From NCBI GenBank assembly GCA_001683735.1, contig LUGG01000005.1, positions 1,922,001-1,986,000 on the forward strand: a stretch of DNA of 64,000 bases. Reading direction: 5' to 3'. This document shows, piece by piece, positions 34,818 to 43,915 of the stretch. This DNA is from Grifola frondosa. Its lineage: Eukaryota; Basidiomycota; Agaricomycetes; Polyporales; Grifolaceae. Numbering within the stretch: position 1 is the stretch's first letter; each line of letters starts with the position of its first letter. Under the pieces are notes generated by a model. It saw nothing but the letters and a program-made list of their open reading frames with translations. It had not been told where the DNA came from and did no database searches. The translations under genes were made by a program, and so were the position numbers.

Positions 34818-36747
34818 CTACACGCATCCCACAGTACGAAGCATCTCTGCCGCATTCGACCGAGGCACGAATCTGCACGTGAACGGCTTCGGAGCCCTAC
34901 AAAGAAATGAGAAAATGCACTACATTCATAGAAATAGACGTACGACACGAATGCACTCACGAAATCGAGTGGGGGAGGGCATGCTTACCGTCTTGCATTT
35001 CCAAGAGAATCATGAATAAGGTCAAGACGCGAGTGGCCACCAAATAGATCGTTGCGTCACACTCCAGGGCATCGCCTGCCTCGCTATGTCAAGAGTTACA
35101 TATAGACATACACATAAAGAACTACTTACCTTCGACCGAACCCGAATATCATAGTTCGCGCGTCTGGGGAAGCTGTGGTGCCGCGATTGGACATGAATTG
35201 CTCAGGCAGGAATTTGTCTGAATCAGGATAGACAGTTTCGTGTGTATCGTGGCCCTGCACAGAGCCTGTTATAGCCATAGCTGAGTATGCTGGGGAACGG
35301 CATACCAGAGATTGGCCAAAATCCAAGTCTTCTTCGGAATTCTGAGACTACAACACTCTTCTCGTCGGCGGTTCTGTGTGTGACTAGTGGTATCCCAGGG
35401 TCAAATCGGTGAACTTCTTGCACTACTGCATCGACGAAGCGCAGGGCATGACGATCTTGAGGGCCTGGAAGTCTATTTCGGGTAACGGAGGACACGATTT
35501 CTTGAATGACGCGCTCCTGTACATCTTGACTACATGCCATGAGAATAAAAAATGTTAAGACTGTTCCGGAAAGCTTATGAGCATGCATCAGCTTCTCGCA
35601 ACGATTCTCGAATGTGACTATGCAAACCGTTTCAGTTCCAGCTGTGATATACGTATTACGAGCTCACGGCTGAATAGACTTCCAGCTGCGCACATGATGA
35701 CGTCTTCATCATCTGAAGAATGGCTGGCTGGCAGTTTTTCGAGCGCCTGTCGAACAAAGGAATGCTTTGCACAACCTTAAGCCTGTCGTATAAGTGTCGT
35801 GGAATTTTAATATGAAATCAAAACACTTCTGCTTACGACTTGGCTTTCACTTCATAAAACGGGTCCCGCGTCATTTTAATGAAGAGATCTTTCGCATGCA
35901 TTGCCCAACGTTTGAATCCGGCTCCAGGCATCTATGACGGGAACCACATTACTACACGAAGGTTTGATATCGCGTCACAGAAATTGCAGCATAATTGACG
36001 CCTTACAAGCAGAGATAGAATCGATCATCCATCGGCCGAGTTGAAGAGCTTCGCCAGTATGATGCATGACATTGTGGGCCACCTTGATGTATTCGGCGTC
36101 TGGACTACGACCGTATGCAAAACCTCCGATAAGGCCCTGCATGTTACTGCGCACCAGGATGTCGTATGAGGTCATTGCTGCGAGTGGAGAAACGTGAAAG
36201 CTTCCTTTTCCACAGATTCATAAAACGGGTCAGGGGAGCGTAAAACATCGAGGCAAAGCTGAGCATACTGGGCGTCCGACAGGCTGATCCAAGTGTCGTC
36301 AACAGTATTCACACTCAGTGCGCCGTGCAGGGCTCGCCGCATCCTCCTCAACCGTTCATAATACGTAAAGCCCACGTTGTTTTGCCCAGAAGTTCCGCCA
36401 TAGGGAACTTTGGTCGACAAGCAAAGAATTTTCGCTTCTCTAGGAGGTCAATAGCTGCAGATGTAGTATTTGCGACAATGATTGAGTAACAAGGAGTGGG
36501 CAAGGATATAAGGGGACCTGGACGCCAGCTTGTGAGCATAGGCGAAGTGGAATAAGTAAAGTGTTTGCATGGAGCTACCTAAGACCGTCGACCATCTGGG
36601 GTAGGTTCCCTCAGCTTGCCGTTTGGCTACAGGTGCTGTAAAGATACATGTCAGTATGCGTTGAACGCGGAGACGATGACACGGACTCGGAGGTAGTGGC
36701 AGTTGAAATCGGTGACTTACCACAACCTGAACGCTAAAGGAAAACAT
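34818..36747 (-). pseudogene. Cytochrome P450 (block B copy of P450-2), disrupted
   Basis: Collinear with the gene at 14262-16285. Recognisable parts are FQLPLPPSP, RMRRALHGALSVNTVDDTWI, AQLCLDVLRSPDPF (in frame here), MTSYDILVRSNMQGLIG, LTFFILMACSQDVQERVIQE, VDAVVQEVHRFDPG and the heme loop FGFGRR with RCPGV. Directly after CPGV eight bases are missing compared with block A (GTGCATTTTGCGGACG against GTGTGACG). This creates an immediate stop in the heme-binding helix. A further shift occurs after THRTADE near 35350. An 8-base loss is not a typical single-base assembly error, so this copy is most likely a true pseudogene. It ends at 34818 (TVGCV-stop). Confidence 0.8.
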
Positions 36748-37100
36748 GCCAGCGAATTATGAGCGACCAGCAATGTGCATATTTACAGTCGTTCTGACTG
36801 TACTTTTCACATACGAGATACGCTTAAGACTTGAGCTCGGTCCCGAGGGTGGTGGTCGACGGTTTTAGCATGGATAGATGTGGGCGATTAGAACGGGTGC
36901 AGGTGGAGTGCGCGGAGATGCGGATACTCGACATTCTGATGAGTTTCAGCCCTTTCGGTGCGGTGTTCACTGTTCAAGTTGCCCACAGCTTCCGCGATTC
37001 TTGACCCATCATGTCGTCGAGAAGCCAACCCCCCCTCTGTTTAGGTAATGTTTAGGGACACCGAAAACTGCTATGGGAGTCTTTCTACCTATCCGTTAAG

Positions 37101-37182
37101 CTATCCGGAGCCATTCTGTATTCGGCCCCGATCGGAAGCGAAGGCTGGGGTGGTCCACCGGCGGGCTGTCCAGTGTGATTGA
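37101..37182 (+). pseudogene. Last-exon remnant of P450-3
   Basis: Matches the final exon of the P450 at 16738-19003 (IRPRSEAKA, then RRAVQC and a stop). The acceptor site is kept (ATCCGTTAAG before CTATCCGGAG). All upstream exons are deleted in block B. The following 350 bases match the 3' flank of the block A gene and also 43190-43500. Confidence 0.75.
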
Positions 37183-37616
37183 GCGGCGCTGTGTCATGCT
37201 GAGACCTATCACCTGGACTGGTGAAGTGCCGTTTTTTTACCGATGCCTTTATCACTGCGTTTAGCTGGAATATATCGGATTTCGTTGAGACCGGTTCGAC
37301 GAATGTGTGTGGTGATTTCTGCGGATATGACTGATAAGAAATGCGTCGCGAGATCATCTTGATGATGGAGCATTTGCCACATCTCCGTTCTGCTGGAAGG
37401 TACATGATGGTACTGATTCCATCGATTCGAGGAAAGCTGTCCCATATATCGGACCTAGTCTCAAACGTAGCGGGGAAGAGGCCAACCGGAAGCCAATCAA
37501 TCAGGGCCGTTAATCCAAGCCCCAGAATATTCAAGCAAGAGGCTTTTGAGAAGGTAATACAACAAGTCAGTTTATATTCGACCATTGATTCACCGAGTAT
37601 ACAGCACCAGTTATCG

Positions 37617-38579
37617 CTACACCGTAGTCAGGAATTCGCCAACAACCTGCACGTATCTCTCCTGCTCCTCGTACATCGCCATATGTGTGCTGTGCGCGAA
37701 CTGCACCCACTTCGACTTCCCGATCTTCAAAAAGAACGGCATCATCCCTGCGTCCTGTGCCTCATCGTTCGCACCATTGAGCAAACAATGTTGGACTCGT
37801 AATGTTGTGTAGTTTGTCGATGCAGGACCACGTCCGCAGCGTGCCAGTGCAATTGAACTCGTTGTGGCCAAACCTTGCAGATTAAGATGTAAGTGAGCAA
37901 CACGTTCGTAGAGCAACTTTTTGACCTTACATGGTGTGGTACACTGTGGGATCTGCCTCGACCGCAGCGAAGGACTCTAGGAGGTGCTTGGGCCACGGGT
38001 TAATCGAACAGACATGCTTATTGTAAAAGCACTGTGTCGCGTCAAGGTACTCCTGGCTGTCAGTGGTCCCGTCCGCTTCGTCCTTCTTCAGCACGTCCTG
38101 CACATCCTGCGGCAACATCTTGACGAGCTTCCTCGTTCCCTCCACCCACAGCTCCATCGACGCACTCGCACTCGCAATAATGAGATAACGCAATCCGGGA
38201 GGGCAGCGATACCCTGCGTAGTGCCCAGCAAGCATTCCTCTCAGGAATGACCGATGAGGGCAAAGTTTTCACGAATGCCGAGATGGTACAAAAGGTTATC
38301 GAGCTCGTCCATGAAAAGATCAAGCGTCCAGAACTCCTTCGGCTTGCCGGAGGTACGAGATGACTGCCCGATACTGACCTGATCGTAGAAAACGACGGGA
38401 ATGTTGTGAGAGGCGTTGAGCTCGGCATGAGGGAGCATGTAGTGATGGGAGAGGCCAGGCCCGCCGTGGAGAGCGACGAGGGGGCAGACACCGGACTTGA
38501 GGTCGCCGACGACCTTGTACCAGGTCTCGAAGGTGTCGTTGCCGTGGGCGAACGTGATCTTCCCGGTGGTTTCGGACAT
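37617..38579 (-). pseudogene. Proline-iminopeptidase-like alpha/beta hydrolase, two frameshifts
   Basis: Starts MSETTGKITFAHGNDTFETW. The oxyanion-hole motif HGGPGLSHHYM and VVFYDQVSIGQSS are typical of S33 proline iminopeptidases, which remove N-terminal proline or act as amide hydrolases. The nucleophile region reads FALIGHS, but the frame then breaks: TCCTGAGAGGAATG where TCCTGGGGAGGAATG would give GHSWGGM. The rest (MLAGHYAG, then YLIIASASASMELWVEGTRK) is in another frame. A second slip, one extra T near 37787, separates SPTL from LLNGANDEAQDAGMM, which holds the catalytic Asp. WVQFAHSTHMAMYEEQERY carries the catalytic His. All three triad regions exist, so either two sequence errors or a recent loss would explain this. 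It is the best preserved of three copies in the window. Confidence 0.75.
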
Positions 38580-39111
38580 GATTGGGGGATGCAGACTATC
38601 GCCGTCGTTGTATCCCGTTAAATAGGAAAGCGTTACAAGGAGCGTTCAATCATGATAGCGGGTATCAAGTTGAGGGATTCATCTGCTAAGATGGATGAGT
38701 CCTTCGCTGTCGATTTCGAGGGCTCATGATCAACAATGATGTCCTAGGCCTAGCAGGGAATATGAAGAGCTTTTACCTGCATTCGATTTCAAGAAGATGT
38801 TCTCACAGCTAAGTACCTCGTGGACCTAAGATAGGCCTCATCCATACCTCGCTACATCACGTGATGTTGGTGACAAAACTGCATGTAAAAAAGTTAACAG
38901 GACATGTAATTTCGAGAAAACAAAAAAATGAGAACCACAGAAATGTAGAGAATTAAATTCTTAACAGAGCTGTAGTCTTGCATTTCATAATGTCGAAGAA
39001 GAGAATGAGTGTCCTAATACTAGGCGCCCCGCGGTAGCGTTAGTCCATCAGGGGCCCGCGGCAACGCCCGCGTCGGGCCACATTCGCCCACCCGTAACAT
39101 GGACTGGAACC
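38580..39111. other. Intergenic
   Basis: The leader of the iminopeptidase gene, then an AT-rich stretch (38870-38990), then a GC-rich patch at 39026-39085. No gene is recognised. Confidence 0.45.
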
Positions 39112-39524
39112 ATGACCATCGACATCACAGTCGATACCGTTCAGCAAGCCGTGCAGCAACTCGGGCTATCAGACAAATTGGATTATTTAACTTTGTACCA
39201 AGCACTTGAGCACCAGGCGCTCAGGACTCTCGCTCAAACGACTCTAGCGCCACCTCCTCTCGATCCCCAGCAAAGGACGACGCTGACCTCTGGTAACTAT
39301 GTGAAATATTGTATATGTGCGGTTGCTCATGTCTGTTTTTCACAAAAGCCGCCAGATCAATAACGCCTGGAGAGCCTGTACCGCCGCACAGCTCTGAGGC
39401 CGCATCTGCCACCCTGGACGCCGGTGAAGTCGCTAAAAGGCGTGATCTCGTCCAGCGTGCCAAGAATGACTTCAAGGGTGACATACCTTTGGCGTTCGTT
39501 ATCCCATCTCCCCTTGAATCCTAA
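39112..39524 (+). CDS. Small hypothetical protein, two exons
   Basis: ATG 39112 opens MTIDITVDTVQQAVQQLGLS, followed by YLTLYQALEHQALRTLAQTT. An intron GTAACTATG...CACAAAAG (about 39293-39348) joins exon 1 in frame to an exon ending LAFVIPSPLES-stop at 39524. About 118 residues, Gln/Leu-rich at the start (helical) and Pro/Ala-rich in the middle. No membrane segment and no recognised family. Good splice signals and a clean frame are the only support. Confidence 0.4.
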
Positions 39525-39916
39525 ATCTTCAGTTGGTGTGCCGCTCGACTTTGTCTATATGGATGTCGTGTATGTCCGGCTTCATTCCCGCTCTTGCGCA
39601 TGGGCAGTAACTCACGATAACGAAAGGGATCCAGGGCGCTACTTTGAGGATCAGTATCGCTCTCGCCATCAAGCTGGCGGCTCAGATGCTACAACAATCC
39701 ACGTTCTTTATTCTTGGACAGAAGGTCTGTTTAATGCCGCTGCTTTCTATCCGTTCACGTGTCTGATTCGGGCATTCGTGCAGTTGCCCCTCGAGCAGCT
39801 TGAGTACATGACCCCAAATGCGGTGGAGAGACCTCAAGATCAGGCAACCTATGGCATGGTGGCGTATGTCTGACACATCCAAGCACTTCTGTCTACAATG
39901 TGCACACTGATATTTC
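39525..39916. other. Unassigned stretch
   Basis: An open frame runs to 39873 (+), with segments such as TIHVLYSWTEGLF and RAFVQLPLEQLEYMTPNAVE. It has no clear start of its own and overlaps the end of the preceding small gene in another frame. I do not recognise it. Confidence 0.3.
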
Positions 39917-40336
39917 TCAATTTAGGTGTAAGCAGGTACATCGACCCTTCCGGTGAGCATCCGGCCCAGTTAATTTCTTGTAAAAGTTGCCTCGGAAGAT
40001 CTTGTAATTATACGTTGTTGCGCTGTCCGCAATAGGACCTACTATTGATGTGGAAAGCAAAGCCTCGGGAGAAATGGGGCGCTTGGTCGTGCAACCTACA
40101 ACAAATATAGGTCCGTCCTTCGCTGGAGTCTTGCGAATGCCTTTAAGAACAAAATCCAAACTCGGCTCGCACACCTTGATCGAGGGCCGCTGACTTGGAA
40201 AAGGCGCTGGTATTACTTTGCCATCGCGCTCCCGCGTTACGAGACCTAGAAACAAGCAGAAGTACCTGCCGAGAGTCGAGTCGGATGACGATCTTCTGTC
40301 GCTATCTAGCTCTCGTCCTTTCTCATTCCTCGACAT
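39917..40336 (-). CDS. Hypothetical protein, single exon
   Basis: Uninterrupted ORF of about 139 codons starting MSRNEKGRELDSDRRSSS. It has a Ser/Arg-rich start, a possible short hydrophobic patch (LGRYFCLFLGLV) and a basic end. No family recognised. Support is ORF length only. Confidence 0.3.
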   Translation of the reverse strand: MSRNEKGRELDSDRRSSSDSTLGRYFCLFLGLVTRERDGKVIPAPFPSQRPSIKVCEPSLDFVLKGIRKTPAKDGPIFVVGCTTKRPISPEALLSTSIVGPIADSATTYNYKIFRGNFYKKLTGPDAHRKGRCTCLHLN

Positions 40337-40655
40337 ATATCAACCATGCACACTGACACCTATTGTCTGTGAAATAATCTCCGGATAGTACGCAATTCAG
40401 TGGACAATTGTCGTGTGCTCCGCAGATTTTTAAGTCGCACGCCATGCAATGCAGAGTACTTGCTCAGTAATACAGTACTGGAGGCTCAGGCAAACTGGCC
40501 ACACGAAGCGGTCGAACACGTCATGATCAGTCGTAACTTCCTGAATAACTCTACCATAGACGGGACTTGACGGATATCAGGGAGGGGTAGTCAGCAAAAC
40601 AGACTCGAAGGAAGTATGAAGATTGATATCAACACGAAACAAAGGATAGTTCCTC

Positions 40656-41324
40656 TCAAATCACCCGCCGAGAATATGCCTCCTGATTCCTCTCAGCTTC
40701 ATCATACAGTTTTGTCCAATCCCTGCAGACAGTATCATAGTTCCGAATAGAGGAACCCATAGTGTTGTGTGCGGGCTCCAGCCTAAGATTTGGGTGACAT
40801 AAGATCGACTGCCGGAGATAATTCATACAATGTCGGGTAAGGGGAGAAGGGTTCCGGGAGCGTGTCGCATATTGCTGGCGGATGGTATCGAGGCATTTCA
40901 GTTGGTGGAACAGAGTGACTGTGTACACTTGGGGATGGGACGATGGAGTATTGCTGTCGATGTAGACGACATGCCCACCCGAGGGAAGGAGTTTAGCGAA
41001 TTCCTGTGTGCCTTCATCCGTGTCGTATTGGTAATGAGTCGACGAGCTGATGTGCATGGCGACAGGGTGGTCAAACAAAGGAGAAAACGTCAGAAGATCT
41101 GAGCAGAAAGTGAGTGAAAGGCTTTCCATCAAGTGCCGCAGAGAGACCAACCGGAATGGGATGCATTCAGACCATGGTATAGAGATATGATCGGGGGGGG
41201 GGGGGGGGACTCCGAGGATGAAGACTGGGAAAAGCAGGAGAGCGATGGTGGCTAAAATGAGGATGACACTTGAACCGAACCTGTGAGAGCGGCTGGTGAA
41301 ACAAAATTTGACGAGCATCTCCAT
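40656..41324 (-). CDS. UstYa-like protein (DUF3328)
   Basis: Starts at ATG 41324 (MEMLVKFCFTSRS). A single membrane anchor follows (VILILATIALLLFPVFILGV), then a run of Pro. The luminal domain carries the DUF3328 motifs in order: HYQYDTDEGTQEFAKLLPSG, VTLFHQLKCLDTIR (the HQxxC motif), HCMNYLRQSILCHPNLRLEP (the HCxxYLRQ..C motif), then YDTVCRDWTKLYDEAERN. It ends RRVI-stop. About 222 residues, normal for the short basidiomycete forms. UstYa-type proteins act as copper-dependent oxidases or cyclases in ribosomal peptide (dikaritin) and other fungal pathways, anchored in the secretory membranes. A run of 16 C in the coding strand encodes the Pro stretch and is prone to slippage. No precursor peptide gene was recognised nearby. 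Confidence 0.8.
   Translation of the reverse strand: MEMLVKFCFTSRSHRFGSSVILILATIALLLFPVFILGVPPPPPDHISIPWSECIPFRLVSLRHLMESLSLTFCSDLLTFSPLFDHPVAMHISSSTHYQYDTDEGTQEFAKLLPSGGHVVYIDSNTPSSHPQVYTVTLFHQLKCLDTIRQQYATRSRNPSPLTRHCMNYLRQSILCHPNLRLEPAHNTMGSSIRNYDTVCRDWTKLYDEAERNQEAYSRRVI
41193..41208. repeat. G16 homopolymer inside the UstYa-like gene
   Basis: Sixteen consecutive G on the plus strand, encoding the Pro run directly after the membrane anchor on the minus strand. The length keeps the frame open in this sequence. Confidence 0.9.
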
Positions 41325-42589
41325 TCGACTGGACGAGAGCAACAGGCCTCTGCGTAACGTGGGATGACGCTACTTGAAGGTGAGGACGTGGGCGGTCAAG
41401 ACAAAACACAGAGTCCATTCATCTGCTTACCAATTCTCATATTCATGCGGCAGCTTTCTAAGCCTTAGCAATGCGGATACTTATTAGATTTCGGGGGTTC
41501 GGATGATGGGAATGCCGACCTGGGTATACATGTAACGAGGCTTGATTGCTCCCTTTTTTTGCAGCAGTCATTACGTTGTGGCGTACTAGTCAAGAAAATC
41601 ACGGACCAGAAACGGAAATCATGCTATTTGTGGATGGGCCGTTCATGCTACATAAATCAACAACTGATGCCGTATGTCCAGTCCACCCGTCCGAGCGCCA
41701 CAGCGCATGAGAGGCACCGTAGCACGTATGAGGCGTACTAATACCTTCCGGAGAACTATCGGAAGAGGAAACATTCAAAAAAAGGTTCACAGCTGAAAGG
41801 ACCCACGCGTTTAACGTCCTCGACACCCTCCTGTCCCGTGTCATTTTTGCAGAGGGGACGAGATCGACAGGAGCCTGAAGAGCAGCCGTATATTCGTACA
41901 TCGGCTGTGAGAAGCAGAAATAGCGCAGGGACCAACCTCAATCACGCCCAGGGCACCAGATGAATGCATGAACCGAAGGAATACTGTCACTAACCTTGAT
42001 GTTGGTCTTCAATTTTTCCTTCTTCACGTTGTTCTGATGGAATAAGTGAATACAAACGCTCGCAAGGTCCTGTTCGTCGCCATTTTTGTGTACGTGCTCT
42101 GGTTGCGACCAAGGAGAGAATAGAATGACCGTCAATAGCAGTGCAAAGATTCGAATACATACCCCGGCGTCCTTGAATGAAGGTTTTCTCCTTGAGGGAG
42201 CGGAAGAGTGCAAGAGCTCCTGCAGAGCGTTTCCGGTCTTGAGTGCCTTGCACACGAGTATGAGCTCCGGAAAGTGCACCTCGCGCTGCGATGCGGTGTA
42301 CTTAGACCTGGCCCAGGATGATATTCAAACAAGAGCGCATACCACGTAATAAACTCGGTCCACTTGCCGCAAATGTTGCACGGCTTTTGGAGGACCTCCG
42401 AGGACAGCTGATGTGGGTGCGCCTCTTCAAATCCGCGCCCAAAAAAGCAGTACGTTAGCTGGTCACACTAGACGCCTAGACGCGTGACGTCACGCGTTCG
42501 AGGAGTCACCATCACGCCCACAGCATTGCATGGTTGTGAATTTTGTTGCTCATGTGGTCCCTGCAGAAAACTTACGACATGAATGATTC
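41325..42589. other. Possible small multi-exon gene on the minus strand, unrecognised
   Basis: On the minus strand, REVHFPELILVCKALKTG to PSFKDAG (about 42315-42166) is followed by plausible short introns and mini-exons (HVHKNGDEQDLAS; NNVKKEKLKTNIK). Further down lies an open frame with TAALQAPVDLVPSAKMTRDR. I cannot assign a family or a start, so no gene model is claimed. Confidence 0.25.
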
Positions 42590-43185
42590 ACTACAGGTGT
42601 TGCTCGTAGAGGCGGCGGAGGACGGTACGTACTAAAGGTATTTCCTACCCAAGGGAGCGATCGTGATACAAAATTCTTGGTAAGTCTCCAGCGACGTTTG
42701 TAGCGTTGCTTTGTATTATCTTAATGATGATATGTTTTCTGCCAGCTACAGGGCTATCTCGCTTGAGCGAATACCAAATAGGACCCAATCTATCATTGAT
42801 CCTGTGAGCTACGCCTTCGGTTACAGACGGCGGTTTGTCTTGTCATTAACATGATGTCCGATCCACCTCACATCATCATTTCCAGGGCTCTTCATGGGGA
42901 GGCGATGGCAGAGAACTGTTCATCCTCATCGCTGGGATGCTGGCAGTATCTAATGTCTCCCTGCTTGAAGGAGGTTTGACTCCACAATTTGGTCCAGGTC
43001 TCGTCAGGCATCCTCCCGTCGACTTCAGTCTTCTCTCCTCCGTATCTGATCATTGCCAATCTGCCTGTGAAACTACCCGGAGCCATCTGAGTGTCGCATC
43101 CGCCCTCGAAGTGAGGCGAAAGCTGCGCCGGTTCGTTGGAGGCTGTCCAGTGCAAAGTGCGATTAAGCGGCATGGCGTCTGAGAC
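42590..43185 (+). pseudogene. 3' remnant of a P450 that has lost its heme cysteine
   Basis: Matches the last exons of the P450 at 16738-19003. The segment equivalent to [15 protein letters not shown] (now frame-broken) is followed by the donor AATTCTTGGTAAG and AISLE. The PERF region is deleted, then comes IDPVSYAFGYRRR (the Gly of FGYGRR is replaced). Where the other copies have [11 protein letters not shown] this one reads ALHGEAMAEN, without the Cys that binds heme iron. LTPQFGPGLVR follows. It is clearly non-functional. Confidence 0.8.
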
Positions 43186-43189
43186 GTAT

Positions 43190-43500
43190 CACCTGGACGG
43201 ATGTCGAAGTGCTGTTTTGCTTCTGTCGAAGCCTGCATCACTTGTGATTCTAGTTGTAGTGCATCCGATTTTGTCGGGACCGGTTCGACGAAAACAATGG
43301 ATGTATGTCGGTGACTTCTGTGGATATCATTGGCCAGAAGCGGCCCCCGAGGAATTTTTGGTGACGATGCGTTTTCCGCATGTCCGTTGTGCTTGGGAAC
43401 ACATGATGATGTTGATTCCATCAGATTCCAGAACGGTTCTCCTGTGCACCGGACACTGATGGCAGGAATTCTTGCGCGGTTGATCCCAGCTGTCAAGGAC
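43190..43500. repeat. Third copy of the P450-3 3' flank
   Basis: Shares stretches with 37190-37480 and 19005-19260 (for example GACCGGTTCGACGAA and the GAGCATTTG/TGTCCG segments). This shows that the remnant at 42590 came from the same duplicated unit. Confidence 0.6.
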
Positions 43501-43915
43501 AGCTCCCAAACGGACTAATCTCACGCACCAGCAGCAAGTATAGCTGTTGTCTTGCGACATATCAAAAAGAATAGAATGCACCTGTCATTGTAGGTTTGGC
43601 ATGGCTGCGAGGTAAGTCCGTTAAGTGATGCCGTGTGGAGCACGAACCTTTGTGATAATGAAACCTCCTACATTGCGTGCACTAGTTTTTGAAACCATCA
43701 TCGCGAAACTTCTCTACCCAGGAACTCCATCAGTTCCCCTCTTCTAAGAAGGGATTGACCGATCAACACTCGCCATCCCACGGTGCCGTCGGCATCGTGG
43801 TGACTTCGTCGGGCGTTTTCTGCATCATATATCCACTGGCATTCGGCGAACAATATTTGGAACCTTCCCACTTGGACTGTCCGTGTAAGCTAGCGTCAGC
43901 ATCTCAGTATCGACG

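Larger units (their letters stand above)
29458..38579. repeat. Segmental duplication, block B
   Basis: Collinear with 10264-19341. It keeps the complete MFS transporter and the longest iminopeptidase copy. The UbiA gene and the third P450 are each reduced to one exon. Confidence 0.85.

Noticed and set aside
39026..39085. GC-rich patch as a possible tRNA
   Set aside because: I could not fold it into a cloverleaf with a proper T-arm and anticodon.
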